Shown here one piece after another: positions 12,521 through 23,456 of a stretch of 64,000 bases of DNA (positions are counted from its first letter, which is position 1; the number at the start of each line of letters is the position of its first letter). The stretch comes from Roseateles hydrophilus (GTDB taxonomy: Bacteria; Pseudomonadota; Gammaproteobacteria; Burkholderiales; Burkholderiaceae_C). The translations under genes were made by a program, and so were the position numbers. The notes under the pieces are model-generated. The model did no database searches and was not told the origin of the DNA. It saw nothing but the letters and a program-made list of their open reading frames with translations. Location of the stretch: contig NZ_JAPPUY010000004.1 of NCBI RefSeq assembly GCF_026712245.1, positions 248,001 through 312,000 on the forward strand, written 5' to 3'.

Positions 12521-13828
12521 TTATGCGGTGCGCAGTTCGGCCGCCCAGGCGGCCACGTCGGCGAGGGGGCGGCAGGTCTGCTCGGCGCCGTCGCGCAGCG
12601 GCTTCACAGCCACTTCGCCACGGGCCAGTTCGTCGCCGCCGAACACCAGCGCGTAGCGGGCGCCGGAGCCGTCAGCCTTCTTGAACTGCGACTTGAAGGA
12701 GCCGCCGCCGGCGTGCATCTGCACAGCCACGCCGGCCGCGCGCAGCGCCTCCAGCGCGGGCAGGATGCGCGGCAGCTCGGCAGGGTCGGGCACGACGGCG
12801 TAGACATCGGGCGCCGCGGCGGGCGCCTGCAGGCCCAGCGTCTCCAGCAACAGCAGCAGGCGCTCCATGCCCATGCCGAAGCCCACGGCTGGCGCCGGCT
12901 TGCCGCCCAGCTGCTCGATCAGGCCGTCGTAGCGACCGCCGGCACACACCGTGCCCTGGGCGCCGAGCTTGGTCGTCACCCACTCGAAGACGGTGAGGTT
13001 GTAGTAGTCCAGCCCGCGCACCAGGCGCGGGTTGATGCGATAGGCAAGCCCGACCGCATCCAGCAGCGCGCGCACGCCGTTGAAATGGGCCAGCGAGGCC
13101 TCCCCGAGGAAGTCCAGCAGCTTGGGCGCCGCTTCGGCCATGGCCTGCATCGCGGGGTTCTTGGTGTCCAGCACGCGCAGCGGGTTGCTGTACATGCGCG
13201 ACTTGGCTTCCTCGTCCAGCACGTCCTGGTGCTGCTCCAGGTGAGCAATAAGCGCAGCGCGGTGCGCAGCGCGCTCCTCGGGCTGACCCAGGCAGTTGAT
13301 CTCCAGCGTGACGTCTTCGCCCTCCTTCAGCCCCAGCTCACGCCACAGCGTGCGGGCCAGCAGGATGACCTCGGCGTCCACATCGGGGCCGGCGAAACCC
13401 AGCGCCTCGATGCCCATTTGGTGGAACTGGCGGTAGCGGCCCTTCTGCGGCTTCTCGCGGCGGAACATGGGGCCGACGTAGTAAAGCCGGCGCGGGCTGT
13501 CGCGCAGGTAGCTGTGCTCGATCATCGCGCGCACGACGCCGGCCGTGCCCTCGGGGCGCAGCGCCAGGTGCTCGGCCTGGCCGTGCTTGTCGGCACGGTC
13601 TTCGAAGGCGTACATCTCCTTCTCGACGATGTCGGTCACTTCGCCGATGCCGCGCACGAACAGTGCCGTCGGCTCCACGATGGGCACACGCACGTTCTGG
13701 TAGCCATAGCGCGCCAGCACGCCGCGCATCGTCGCTTCGAGTTGCTCCCAGCGCGCCGAATCCGGCGGCAGGATGTCGTTCATGCCCTTGACCGCTTGCA
13801 GCGGCTGGACTTTCTTGGTCTCGCTCAT
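12521..13828 (-). CDS. hisS: Histidyl-tRNA synthetase
   Basis: Charges tRNA-His. The 435-residue class II synthetase begins with [19 protein letters not shown]. It carries the motif 2 region [20 protein letters not shown] and the histidine signatures [15 protein letters not shown] and [13 protein letters not shown], plus the C-terminal anticodon-binding domain. It lies 11 nt downstream of ispG, the usual neighbour. Confidence 0.98.
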   Translation of the reverse strand: MSETKKVQPLQAVKGMNDILPPDSARWEQLEATMRGVLARYGYQNVRVPIVEPTALFVRGIGEVTDIVEKEMYAFEDRADKHGQAEHLALRPEGTAGVVRAMIEHSYLRDSPRRLYYVGPMFRREKPQKGRYRQFHQMGIEALGFAGPDVDAEVILLARTLWRELGLKEGEDVTLEINCLGQPEERAAHRAALIAHLEQHQDVLDEEAKSRMYSNPLRVLDTKNPAMQAMAEAAPKLLDFLGEASLAHFNGVRALLDAVGLAYRINPRLVRGLDYYNLTVFEWVTTKLGAQGTVCAGGRYDGLIEQLGGKPAPAVGFGMGMERLLLLLETLGLQAPAAAPDVYAVVPDPAELPRILPALEALRAAGVAVQMHAGGGSFKSQFKKADGSGARYALVFGGDELARGEVAVKPLRDGAEQTCRPLADVAAWAAELRTA

Positions 13829-13839
13829 GGGGTTCGTGT

Positions 13840-15102
13840 TCAGGCCGTGGCCTTGGCGCCGAAGCGCTTCTCGATGTAGTTCTCGACCAGCGCGTGGAAC
13901 TCCTGCGCGATGTTGTCGCCGCGCAGGGTCACGGCTTTCTCGCCGTCGATGAAGACGGGCGCCGCGGGCGCCTCGCCGGTGCCGGGCAGGCTGATGCCGA
14001 TGTCAGCGTGCTTGCTCTCGCCGGGCCCGTTGACGATGCAGCCCATGACGGCCACCTTCATCTCCTCGACACCCGGGTACTTGTTGCGCCAGACCGGCAT
14101 CTGCAGGCGCAGGAAGTCGTCGATCTGCTTGGCCAGTTCCTGAAAGGTCGTGCTGGTCGTGCGGCCGCAGCCCGGGCAGGCCGTGACGCTGGGGTTGAAG
14201 TGCCGCAGGCCCAGCGACTGCAGGATCTCCAGCGCGACGACGACTTCCTGCGTGCGCGCCTCGCCCGGCTGGGGCGTGAGGCTGACGCGGATGGTGTCGC
14301 CGATGCCCTCTTGCGCCAGGATGCCCAGTGCAACGGAGGACGCCACCGTGCCCTTGGTACCCATGCCGGCCTCGGTCAGGCCCAGGTGCAGCGCGTAGTC
14401 GCAGCGGCGGGCCAGTTCGCGGTAGACCGAGATCAGGTCCTGCACGCCGCTGACCTTGCAGCTGATGATGATGTTGTCGGGGTTCATGCCCAGCTCGCGG
14501 GCATAGGCGGCCGACGTCAGCGCGGACTCGACCAGCGCCTGGTACATGACCGGCTTGGCGCCCCAGGGCGTGGCGCGCTTCGCGTTCTCGTCCATGAACT
14601 GGGCGAGCAGTTCCTGGTCCAGGCTGCCCCAGTTGACGCCGATGCGCACGACCTTGTCGTAGGTCATCGCCGCTTCGATCATCTGGGCGAACTGCTTGTC
14701 CTTCTTCTCGCCCTTGCCCACGTTGCCGGGGTTGATGCGGTACTTGGACAACGCCTGCGCCATCGCCGGGTAATCGGTCAGCAGACGGTGGCCGTTGTAG
14801 TGGAAGTCGCCCACCAGCGGCACATCGATGCCCATGCGGTCGAGTTGCTCGCGGATGTAGGGCACCTGCTCGGCGGCCTCCGGTGTGTTGACGGTGATGC
14901 GCACCATCTCGGAACCGGCAATGGCCAGCTCCTTGACCTGGATGGCGGTGCCGATGGCGTCCACCGTGTCGGTGTTCGTCATGGACTGCACGCGCACCGG
15001 CGCGTCACCGCCGACCGTGACCACGCGATTGCCCCAGACCACACGGGCCTGGCGGCTCTTGCGAGGCGCCGGCGCGGCCTCGGGAATGATCCATTCGCTC
15101 AT
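13840..15102 (-). CDS. ispG: 4-hydroxy-3-methylbut-2-en-1-yl diphosphate synthase (flavodoxin)
   Basis: Fe-S enzyme of the MEP isoprenoid pathway that converts MEcPP to HMBPP. The start at [15 protein letters not shown] gives 420 residues; the frame is open upstream, but that part is antisense to nothing useful and overlaps the rodZ-like gene. The cluster ligands appear as the ACPGCGRT pair and the later Cys of GCIVNGPGE. The substrate-binding region [12 protein letters not shown] is at the N-terminus. Its ATG overlaps the upstream stop as TGATG. Confidence 0.97.
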   Translation of the reverse strand: MSEWIIPEAAPAPRKSRQARVVWGNRVVTVGGDAPVRVQSMTNTDTVDAIGTAIQVKELAIAGSEMVRITVNTPEAAEQVPYIREQLDRMGIDVPLVGDFHYNGHRLLTDYPAMAQALSKYRINPGNVGKGEKKDKQFAQMIEAAMTYDKVVRIGVNWGSLDQELLAQFMDENAKRATPWGAKPVMYQALVESALTSAAYARELGMNPDNIIISCKVSGVQDLISVYRELARRCDYALHLGLTEAGMGTKGTVASSVALGILAQEGIGDTIRVSLTPQPGEARTQEVVVALEILQSLGLRHFNPSVTACPGCGRTTSTTFQELAKQIDDFLRLQMPVWRNKYPGVEEMKVAVMGCIVNGPGESKHADIGISLPGTGEAPAAPVFIDGEKAVTLRGDNIAQEFHALVENYIEKRFGAKATA

Positions 15103-16007
15103 CACTTCAACTCCAGACGGGCGACATTGTTGGTGGCGCTGGCGGCCAGGTCGACAGCAGCGCCGCGCCACTCCAGGCGCGTGCCACCGACGTTGCCGAT
15201 GCGCAGCTTGTACGGGGCGGCGCCGGAGAACTCCTGCTGCTCCCCCTGCCGCAGCAGACGCGACAGCAAGACCTGGCCCTTGGCGTCGACCACCTCGACC
15301 CAGCTGTCGGCCGTGGTCGACAGACGGAGCGCGGCGGCGGCTGGCGCGACTGCACTCGGCGCCGGCACGCTGGCGGGCACAGCGGCGGAGGCGGCTGCCG
15401 GCACCGACGCTGTCACAGGCGACGGCGCAGACGCGGGCACGGCCGAAGCCGCCACCGGCGTCGATGCCGCCGCAGGCGCCGGCACAAAGTCGATCACCGG
15501 CGCACTGGCTGCGGCACTCACCACCCCGGACGCCGGAGCGACGCCCTCGGGCTGTGAGTCGCTGCCGCCCTGAGGTAGCCAGCCCGCCGGAATCCAGTAG
15601 ATGGCGGCGGCTGCGGCCACCAACAGCAACGGCCCCCACACCTTGGGCCGCAGCAGGGCGGTCAGCACGGCGCCATCCAGCATGGCGCCGCCCGCACGCT
15701 CGCGGAAGGGCTGGTTCAGCCCCGGGCGCATGTCGAACTGCTGGTCGCGCGTGCTCGGCAACAAGGCCAGCACCGGCCCGGCATCAACCTTCAGCGCGCG
15801 GCACATCGCTGTGGCGAGTGCGCGTGCGAAGGTCGCGTCAGGCAACTCGTCATAGCGGTCGCCCTCAAGCGCTTCGAGCTTGGCCTGCGGCACCTTGAGC
15901 ATGACGGCCAGCGCCGCGATGTGCAGGCCGCGCTGCTGGCGAGCCTGCCTCAACCAGGCGCCTGCGGTGGCGGGCTGGGGCTCGTGCCCCTCGGAGATGG
16001 GTTGCAT
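15102..16007 (-). CDS. RodZ-like helix-turn-helix membrane protein
   Basis: A 301-residue protein: cytoplasmic HTH_25 domain (about 16-80, [19 protein letters not shown]...[15 protein letters not shown]), one membrane segment (about 123-142, [18 protein letters not shown]), an Ala/Pro/Ser/Val-rich linker and a C-terminal DUF4115 beta domain ([19 protein letters not shown]). This is the RodZ layout; RodZ links MreB to the cell-wall elongation machinery. The start at [10 protein letters not shown] fits the family better than the longer frame reaching into pilW. The gene order pilW-rodZ-ispG is conserved. Confidence 0.85.
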   Translation of the reverse strand: MQPISEGHEPQPATAGAWLRQARQQRGLHIAALAVMLKVPQAKLEALEGDRYDELPDATFARALATAMCRALKVDAGPVLALLPSTRDQQFDMRPGLNQPFRERAGGAMLDGAVLTALLRPKVWGPLLLVAAAAAIYWIPAGWLPQGGSDSQPEGVAPASGVVSAAASAPVIDFVPAPAAASTPVAASAVPASAPSPVTASVPAAASAAVPASVPAPSAVAPAAAALRLSTTADSWVEVVDAKGQVLLSRLLRQGEQQEFSGAAPYKLRIGNVGGTRLEWRGAAVDLAASATNNVARLELK

Positions 16008-16038
16008 CGTCTCGTTCTTCGGTCGGCCGCGAAGCGGC

Positions 16039-16824
16039 TCAGTCTTCGTAGCGGCCGGCGTCCAGCGCCTGCGTTTCGGGGGCCTGCGGGAACTTGCGGC
16101 GCAGGATGAGGGCCAGATCGTCGACGATGCCCGTGTGGCCCAGCTTGCGCTCGATGCGCAATTGCAGCCACACGCTCTGCGCATTGAGCTGCTCCGGCTG
16201 GTCGTTGACACGCTTCACGTAGAAGCGGGCGCGCTCCAGCTCACGGTTGCGATAAAGCACCTCGGACAGGTTGACGGCAATGACGGGGCTGGCCGGGTCC
16301 AGCTCGAAGGCGCGCGACAGCGTCTTTTCGGCCACCAGCAGGCGGCCGGCACGCGCCTCGCAAACACCCTTGGCCAACAGCGTGCGCGCCGGGGCGCGGT
16401 AGGTGGGCTGGGCCAACGCCTGGTCGAACAGCGAATCCGCCGTGGGCCAGCGGCGCTGCTGGCACAGGAACCAGCCGTAGTTGTGCAGCGTGTCAGGATC
16501 GTTGGGGTAGACGGCCAGCGCACGGCGGAAGGTTTCCTCGGCCAGCTGCATCTCGCCCATGGACGCGTAGATGAGGCCGCGCAGGTTGACAGCCTCGCGC
16601 ATGTCGGGCTTGGCCTGCAGCGCGAGCTTGAGCTCGTCCAGCGCCGTCGGGAACTGACCGCGCGAGAAGTAGCCCTGCGCCAGCTCCAGCCGGATGGCAG
16701 CCCGGCGGTCGACATCGGTCTGGTCGGAGTCGGTCTTGATCTCGCGGTCGGCGGTGGGCGCGGTGCCGGTGCTCGCGCAGGCGGCCAGCAGACAGGCAGT
16801 CAGGACGGTCAGCAGTCGCTTCAT
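16039..16824 (-). CDS. pilW: Type IV pilus biogenesis/stability lipoprotein PilW (PilF)
   Basis: TPR lipoprotein that helps PilQ secretin assembly in the outer membrane. The chosen start (MKRLLTVLTACLLAACAST) has a GAGGA ribosome site 4 nt upstream and an immediate lipobox with Cys16. It gives 261 residues; a start 33 nt earlier would put 11 extra residues before the signal peptide. Several TPR helices follow (ELAQGYFSRGQFPTALDELK, VNLRGLIYASMGEMQLAEE, LHNYGWFLCQQ). It sits between rlmN and the rodZ-like gene, as in other betaproteobacteria. Confidence 0.9.
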   Translation of the reverse strand: MKRLLTVLTACLLAACASTGTAPTADREIKTDSDQTDVDRRAAIRLELAQGYFSRGQFPTALDELKLALQAKPDMREAVNLRGLIYASMGEMQLAEETFRRALAVYPNDPDTLHNYGWFLCQQRRWPTADSLFDQALAQPTYRAPARTLLAKGVCEARAGRLLVAEKTLSRAFELDPASPVIAVNLSEVLYRNRELERARFYVKRVNDQPEQLNAQSVWLQLRIERKLGHTGIVDDLALILRRKFPQAPETQALDAGRYED

Positions 16825-16853
16825 CAAATCCTCGTGGTAGGACACCCAGCGTG

Positions 16854-17966
<1,113 letters not shown>

Positions 17967-18007
17967 ACGAACTTCCTGGGCCGGGGTCTCCCGACCCCGT
18001 TGGGGGT

Positions 18008-18436
18008 TTACTTGGCAGCGTAGACGTTCATGCCGGGGAAGAAGAACGCCACTTCGACGGCGGCCGTTTCGGCGGCGTCGGAGCCGTGCACGGCGTTGGC
18101 GTCGATGCTGTCAGCAAAGTCAGCACGGATGGTGCCCTTCTCGGCCTTCTTCGGGTCGGTCGCGCCCATCAGGTCACGGTTCTTCAGGATGGCGCCTTCG
18201 CCTTGCAGGGCCTGGATCATCACCGGGCCGCTGATCATGAAGTTGACCAGGTCGTTGAAGAAGGGGCGGGCCTTGTGGACGGCGTAGAACTGCTCGGCTT
18301 CGCCGCGCGACAGGTGCACCATCTTGGCCGCCACGATCTTCAGGCCAGCGGCCTCGAAGCGAGCGTAGATCTGGCCGATGACGTTCTTCGCCACGGCATC
18401 GGGCTTGATGATGGACAGGGTGGTTTCGATCGCCAT
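18008..18436 (-). CDS. ndk: Nucleoside diphosphate kinase
   Basis: Transfers the gamma phosphate between NTPs and NDPs through a phospho-histidine. The start [15 protein letters not shown] has a GGAG site just upstream and gives 142 residues, the family size; the longer frame adds ten residues without support. The active-site His is in [10 protein letters not shown] (His117). It starts the long housekeeping series that continues into rlmN. Confidence 0.97.
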   Translation of the reverse strand: MAIETTLSIIKPDAVAKNVIGQIYARFEAAGLKIVAAKMVHLSRGEAEQFYAVHKARPFFNDLVNFMISGPVMIQALQGEGAILKNRDLMGATDPKKAEKGTIRADFADSIDANAVHGSDAAETAAVEVAFFFPGMNVYAAK

Positions 18437-18520
18437 GGTGTTCTCCTGATGGGATGTATTGGACAAAGCCTGCGATTGTAGCTCTGCGGGATGACCCTAG
18501 TTGTGGGTCACCCCCTGCAC

Positions 18521-20470
18521 TCAGCGGTTGCGCCCGCCAAAGCCGCCGCCCGAACGGCCGCCGCCGCCCTTGCCGCCGCCACGATTGCCGCCGCCGCCAC
18601 CGCCGCGACGCAGGTAGGCATCGCCGCCGATGTAGCCCACCGAGGTCTGCATGGGATCGGGCTCACGCGGGCCGCCGCCCTTGTTGCCGCCCCGGGCAGG
18701 CCGGTCACGCTGCTGACTGCCGCCAGCGCCGAAGCCCTGCGGAATGCCGCGCTTGCCGCCGGATGCGTGACGACGGTCGAAAGTCTGCTCCAGCGGGTTG
18801 ATGTGATGAGGGATGAAGTCGTCATCGTCCTCATCATCATCGCGGCGCACGCGCTCCTCGCGCGGCGGGCGCGGCTGCTGCGGCTCGGGCGGCCGGCTGG
18901 GGCGCGGGCCAACGCCGCTGTGGCGGTCGTCGGATCGACGCTTGTTGCGTTCGCCGCCCTTGCCTCCCTGCTGCGGCTGCTGCTGCCCACGGCCTTGGCC
19001 CTGCGGCTGCGCCTGGCCGTTGTTGGACGTGTGGCCGGCCAGGCGGCGGATGACGCGCACATCGTCGTCGCCCAACTCCACCCAGACACCGCGCTTGAGA
19101 CCACGCGGCAGTACGACCGTGCCATAGCGGATGCGGATCAGCCGGCTGACGACCATGCCCACTGCCTCGAACAGCTTGCGCACCTCGCGGTTGCGGCCTT
19201 CGGTGATGGTGACGCGGTACCAGCGGTTGGCGCCTTCGCCGCCGCCGTCCTCGATCGCCTTGAACGCGGCCGTCTGGCCGTCGACGCTGACGCCCTCCAG
19301 CAGCTTGGCACGCTGCTCATCACTCAGCGAGCCCAGCACACGCGCCGCGTACTCGCGCTCCACGCCGAAGCGCGGATGCATCAGCTGGTTGGCCAGCTCA
19401 CCCGAGTTGGTGAACAACAGCAAGCCTTCGGTGTTGATGTCCAGGCGACCGACGGACTGCCACTTCTGGCCCTGCACGCGGGGCAGCGAGCGGAACACGG
19501 TCGGGCGGCCCTCGGGGTCGTTGAAGGTCGACACCTCGCCGGTGGGCTTGTGATAGGCCAGGATGCGCGGGTTGGGCGGCGAGATGCGCACGCGCACTTC
19601 CTTGCCATTGACGCGCACACGGTCCCCGAACGAGATGCGCTGGCCGACATGGGCGACCTCGCCATTCACCTCGATCTTGCCCTCGGCAATCCACTCCTCG
19701 ATGTCGCGGCGCGACCCGATGCCGGACTGCGCCAGCACCTTCTGCAGCTTGGGCGCATCGGCGTCCGGCGCGAGCACGCGCTTGCCCTCGCCGTCGACGG
19801 CCTCGGACTCCTCCAGCTCTGGGCGCAGCTGGGGCAACTCGCCGACGGGACCTTCGGATTCGGCATCCAGATTGCCCGACAGCACGTCGGCGAAGCGCGC
19901 ACCAGCGGCTTCGACAAGCTCGTGCGTCAGCGCTGGCGCCGGCGGCTCGCTGCCGCCAGTGGCCTGCACAGCCGCGCCGTCCGCCGCCGCGCGCTCGCCC
20001 CGCTCCTTGCGGTTGCGGCGCCGGTTGCGACCGCGGCCACTGCGCTCACCTTCATCACCATCGCCACCACCCTCGCCGCCGTCGTCGCTCCCCTCGCTCG
20101 CCGGCGTCTCGCCCGCCACCACCGGTGCCTCGGCCGCCAGCGTGAACAGCGGTGCTTGCGCGGGCGCCACCTCGACGACCGGCTCAGCCGCTGCCGCCGT
20201 CTTGCGCGGCGCACGTTTGCGCGCAGGCGCTGCGGAAGGCTCTTCGGCCACGGCCTCGGGCACCACCCCAGCCGCGGCCTCAGCCGCAGCCGACTCCGCC
20301 TTGCGCCGCGTGCGCTTCACCGGCACGGCGGCCTCTGCGCCTTCGGGCGCAGCATCTGGCGCCACCTCCGCGGCGGCCTTGGCCGTCGTGCGGCGGCGCT
20401 TGGGCGCTGCTGGCGCCTCGGCGTCGGCAATGGGGGACAGGGGCTTGTCTTGATCAGCAGCGTCGTTCAT
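18521..20470 (-). CDS. rluB: 23S rRNA pseudouridine synthase RluB with long low-complexity tails
   Basis: Makes pseudouridine 2605 in 23S rRNA. The 649-residue protein is about twice the usual size. Residues 1-235 are an Ala/Pro/Arg/Glu-rich tail, 241-285 an S4 RNA-binding domain (KLQKVLAQSGIGSRRDIEEW), and about 300-485 the RsuA/RluB catalytic domain with GRLDINTEGLLL (catalytic Asp344). The rest is a basic Gly/Arg-rich tail. The first ATG keeps the N-terminal tail; the core alone would begin near 235. It lies 8 nt downstream of scpB, a common pairing. Confidence 0.93.
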   Translation of the reverse strand: MNDAADQDKPLSPIADAEAPAAPKRRRTTAKAAAEVAPDAAPEGAEAAVPVKRTRRKAESAAAEAAAGVVPEAVAEEPSAAPARKRAPRKTAAAAEPVVEVAPAQAPLFTLAAEAPVVAGETPASEGSDDGGEGGGDGDEGERSGRGRNRRRNRKERGERAAADGAAVQATGGSEPPAPALTHELVEAAGARFADVLSGNLDAESEGPVGELPQLRPELEESEAVDGEGKRVLAPDADAPKLQKVLAQSGIGSRRDIEEWIAEGKIEVNGEVAHVGQRISFGDRVRVNGKEVRVRISPPNPRILAYHKPTGEVSTFNDPEGRPTVFRSLPRVQGQKWQSVGRLDINTEGLLLFTNSGELANQLMHPRFGVEREYAARVLGSLSDEQRAKLLEGVSVDGQTAAFKAIEDGGGEGANRWYRVTITEGRNREVRKLFEAVGMVVSRLIRIRYGTVVLPRGLKRGVWVELGDDDVRVIRRLAGHTSNNGQAQPQGQGRGQQQPQQGGKGGERNKRRSDDRHSGVGPRPSRPPEPQQPRPPREERVRRDDDEDDDDFIPHHINPLEQTFDRRHASGGKRGIPQGFGAGGSQQRDRPARGGNKGGGPREPDPMQTSVGYIGGDAYLRRGGGGGGNRGGGKGGGGRSGGGFGGRNR

Positions 20471-20478
20471 TCGGTGAT

Positions 20479-21315
20479 TCAGTGCAGGGGTTGCGGGGGC
20501 GTGTCGGTGGGATCGGGAGTCGGCAAGGCGGGCGTGCCGTCAGCGCCAAACAGGCTGGTGGATGCAATCGGCAGCTCGGCAGCCACCGGAGGCTGTGCCG
20601 CGGCGTGCAAAACCTCGGGCAACACCTGGGCAGCCAGCGCTGCCGCGGACTCAGGCGCCGGCTCGGTGTCGTCCACGCTGACCACTGGCAGGTCGTCGGT
20701 CGTCAGCGCCGCAACGGTGGCGTCCACCGCCACCGGCTCAGCCGGCGCCTCGTCGACCTCATCCAGCAGTTGCCCTTGCAGCGCCTCGAAGGCCGGTGGC
20801 GCACTGCCGACGTCCAGCGCGGGCAACTGCTCCAGGCTGGCCAGGCCCAGGTCGTCAAGGAAGGCCTTGGTCGTCGCATACAGCGCCGGCCGGCCAGGCG
20901 TCTCGCGGTGGCCGATGGCGTCAATCCAGCCGCGGTCTTCCAACTGCTTGATGATCTGGCTGGCCACCACGACACCACGGATGTCCTCGATGTCGCCGCG
21001 CGTGACCGGCTGGCGGTACGCAATGATGGCCAGCGTCTCCAGCACGGCGCGCGAGTAGCGCGGTGGCTTCTCGGGGTGCAGCCGGTCCAGGTATTCGCGC
21101 AGCTCGGGCCGGCTCTGGAAGCGCCAGCCCGAGGCCAGTGCCACCAGCTCCACGCCCTTCCCGTCCCAGTCGCGGCTCAGCTCGTCGAGCAGCCCGCGCA
21201 GCGTGTCAGCGCCCAGCTCATCGGCGAATAGGCTGCGCATCTCGCGCAACGTCAGCGGCTGCGAGGCACAGATCAGCGCGGTTTCAAGGACGCGCTTGGC
21301 ATCCTGGGTATTCAT
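20479..21315 (-). CDS. scpB: Chromosome segregation and condensation protein ScpB
   Basis: Winged-helix subunit of the SMC-ScpAB condensin-like complex. It has 278 residues. The paired winged-helix region (about 1-165) has the typical segments RVLETALICASQPLTLREM, YSRAVLETLAIIAYRQPVTR and IEDIRGV. The C-terminus is acidic and Ala/Pro-rich. No scpA is visible in the window. It precedes rluB by 8 nt. Confidence 0.95.
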   Translation of the reverse strand: MNTQDAKRVLETALICASQPLTLREMRSLFADELGADTLRGLLDELSRDWDGKGVELVALASGWRFQSRPELREYLDRLHPEKPPRYSRAVLETLAIIAYRQPVTRGDIEDIRGVVVASQIIKQLEDRGWIDAIGHRETPGRPALYATTKAFLDDLGLASLEQLPALDVGSAPPAFEALQGQLLDEVDEAPAEPVAVDATVAALTTDDLPVVSVDDTEPAPESAAALAAQVLPEVLHAAAQPPVAAELPIASTSLFGADGTPALPTPDPTDTPPQPLH

Positions 21316-21560
21316 GAACTCAACTTCGCACCCTCAATGGGTAGAGCTCTGGCGATGGCACTTGGGGCCTGGGCGCTCTGTCCAGAGCGCTCGTCAGGTG
21401 GACGGGTCAGGTCTTGCACGGTGCGCCGCAGCCGGCCTTCAGGGCACGGACAGATCGGCGAATGGGGTTGGCGGCTTGCGGGCGGACTGCAATCCCGCTG
21501 CACATCGCGCCTGCTCGGCACGGCGCTGTGGCGCGACAACCGGGCTGCATTGTAGCCATG

Positions 21561-22568
21561 TCAATCGGACAGGTCGCCAGCGCCCACCGCGGCCCAGGCC
21601 AACGCCATGTCCGACGGCAGTGCCGAGCGCAGGCTCAGCGCCTCGGCGGTGATCGGGTGTGCGAACGACAGCCGGGCCGCATGCAGGGCCTGGCGGGTCA
21701 TGCCCAGCGCTGGCACGCCGCCGTACAACGTGTCGGCCAGCAGCGGGTGGCCGCTGTGCATCAGGTGCACGCGGATCTGGTGGGTGCGGCCGGTGTGCAG
21801 CACGCAATGCACGGCGCTGACGGGCCGCGCCTGCCCGTTGACCTGCACCTCACCCACGCCCAGCGGAAACACGTCGGTGCGTGCCGGCTTGCCGAGGTTG
21901 GCGGGCGCGATGGCCATCTTCACGCGCGACACCGGGTCGCGGCGCATCGCCTTCTCAACGACGAACGGCTCCTCGACACGCCCCCACGCCAGCGCCAGGT
22001 ACTCGCGGTGCACCTCGCGGGCGGCGATCTGGCGGCTCAGCGCCGTGACGGCCTCGAGCGTCTTGCCGACCACCATCAGCCCGCTGGTGTCCTTGTCCAG
22101 CCGGTGCACGATGCCGGCGCGCGGCAGCGTGGCGGCAGCCGGGTGGCGCGCGAGCAGCCCGTTCATCAGCGTGCCCGACCAGTTGCCGGGCGCCGGGTGC
22201 ACCACCAGCCCCACCGGCTTGTCGATGACGGCCAGGTGCTCGTCCTCGTACACCACGTTCAGCGCCATCGCCTCGGGTCGGAAGGCGCGACTCTCGTCGG
22301 TGGGCTGCAGCTCGATGTCCACGCGCTGACCGGCGCGCAGCTTGAGCGCCGGCTTGGCCAGCGGGCGCCCGTCGGCCGTCACGCAGCCACGCTCGATGAG
22401 CGCCTGCAGGTGGTTGCGCGAGAACTCCGGCGCCAGCCCGGTCAGCCAGCGATCCAGCCGCTCCCCATGGCCGGACGCGTCGACTTCGGCGCTGCGCCGC
22501 TCCGGGGCATCGTCCGCGCCGTCGTCTTCCGGGTCTGTCAGACCCCCCGCCCTATACTCCGCGTCCAT
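21561..22568 (-). CDS. rluD: 23S rRNA pseudouridine synthase RluD
   Basis: Makes pseudouridines 1911, 1915 and 1917 in helix 69 of 23S rRNA. The S4 domain (ERLDRWLTGLAPEFSRNHLQ) is followed by the RluA-type catalytic motif HRLDKDTSGLMV. The start at MDAEYRAGGLT gives 335 residues and leaves 43 bp to the divergent bamD; an upstream ATG at 22613 would overlap the bamD start. rluD/bamD divergence is a conserved proteobacterial arrangement. Confidence 0.94.
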   Translation of the reverse strand: MDAEYRAGGLTDPEDDGADDAPERRSAEVDASGHGERLDRWLTGLAPEFSRNHLQALIERGCVTADGRPLAKPALKLRAGQRVDIELQPTDESRAFRPEAMALNVVYEDEHLAVIDKPVGLVVHPAPGNWSGTLMNGLLARHPAAATLPRAGIVHRLDKDTSGLMVVGKTLEAVTALSRQIAAREVHREYLALAWGRVEEPFVVEKAMRRDPVSRVKMAIAPANLGKPARTDVFPLGVGEVQVNGQARPVSAVHCVLHTGRTHQIRVHLMHSGHPLLADTLYGGVPALGMTRQALHAARLSFAHPITAEALSLRSALPSDMALAWAAVGAGDLSD

Positions 22569-22611
22569 TGTTCCCCGTGACCAGCCGGCAGCACCGCCGT
22601 CGACTTCAGAC

Positions 22612-23427
22612 ATGTTTGTTGAGAAATTCAAGGCCGGCCGCATCGTCGCCGGCACCGTGCTGATGGCCTTCGCGCTCGCGCTCAGCGGCTGCGGCTCCAC
22701 GGCCAAGGACGACCCGAACTCCCAGGCCGCGCTCGACAAATTGTATGCAGACGCCAAGGACGACCTGAACGCCGGCAGCTACGACCGCGCGATCAAGACG
22801 CTGGAGCGCATCGAGGGCCGGGCCGCTGGCACGCCCATGGGCCAGCAGGCGACGCTGGACCTGGCCTGGGCTTACTACAAGACGGCTGAGCGCGCGCAGG
22901 CGGTGTCCACGCTGGACCGCTTCATCAAGCTCAACCCGTCCAGCCCGGCGCTGGACTACGCGATCTACATGAAGGGCATCGTCAACTTCAACGAAGACCT
23001 GGGCCTGTTCGGCCGCCTCGCCAACCAGGACGTCTCCGAGCGCGACCAGCAGGCCTCGCGCGAGGCACTGCTGGCCTTCCGCCAGCTGATCGAGCAGTTC
23101 CCCGAGTCCAAGTACACGCCCGACGCGCAGACCCGCGCCAACTTCATCTCCAACACCCTGGCGGCCTACGAGGTGCACGTCGCGCGCTACTACTTCAACC
23201 GCAAGGCCTACGTGGCCGCGGCCAACCGCGCGCAATCGGCCGTGGCCGAATTCCAGAATGCCCCTGGCATCGAGGAAGCGCTCTACATCATGAGTGAGAG
23301 CTACGACAAGCTGGGACTCACGCAGCTGCGTGACGACGCGCGCCGCGTGCTGGACAAGAACTTCCCCGACAGCCAGTACGCCTCCAACAGCGGCAAGAAG
23401 AAGAAACCGTGGTGGAAAGTCTGGTGA
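22612..23427 (+). CDS. bamD: Outer membrane assembly lipoprotein BamD
   Basis: Essential TPR lipoprotein of the BAM complex. It has 271 residues. The signal peptide ends in the lipobox LSGC (Cys27), followed by five TPR-like repeats (LYADAKDDLNAGSYDRAIKT, FIKLNPSSPALDYAIYMKGI) and the conserved YYFNRKAYVAAANRA segment. The start is MFVEKFKAG; a longer frame upstream lies antisense to rluD and lacks a signal peptide. A hairpin follows the stop. Confidence 0.97.
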   Translation: MFVEKFKAGRIVAGTVLMAFALALSGCGSTAKDDPNSQAALDKLYADAKDDLNAGSYDRAIKTLERIEGRAAGTPMGQQATLDLAWAYYKTAERAQAVSTLDRFIKLNPSSPALDYAIYMKGIVNFNEDLGLFGRLANQDVSERDQQASREALLAFRQLIEQFPESKYTPDAQTRANFISNTLAAYEVHVARYYFNRKAYVAAANRAQSAVAEFQNAPGIEEALYIMSESYDKLGLTQLRDDARRVLDKNFPDSQYASNSGKKKKPWWKVW

Positions 23428-23434
23428 GTTGAAT

Positions 23435-23456
23435 GAACGGGCCGTCAGGCCCGTTC
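23435..23456. terminator. Bidirectional terminator between bamD and the DinG-like helicase gene
   Basis: Inverted repeat GAACGGGCC / GGCCCGTTC with loop GTCA, followed by TTC on the plus strand. It lies at the convergence of bamD and the helicase gene, whose stop codon at 23445 is inside it. T-runs are short, so strength is uncertain. Confidence 0.65.

Noticed and set aside
21312-21539. A 75-codon minus-strand frame ending at the scpB start with an ATGA-type overlap.
   Set aside because: Composition (Arg/Pro/Ser-rich, no hydrophobic core) looks non-coding, and ScpB starts normally; I treat the 245-bp gap between rluD and scpB as non-coding.
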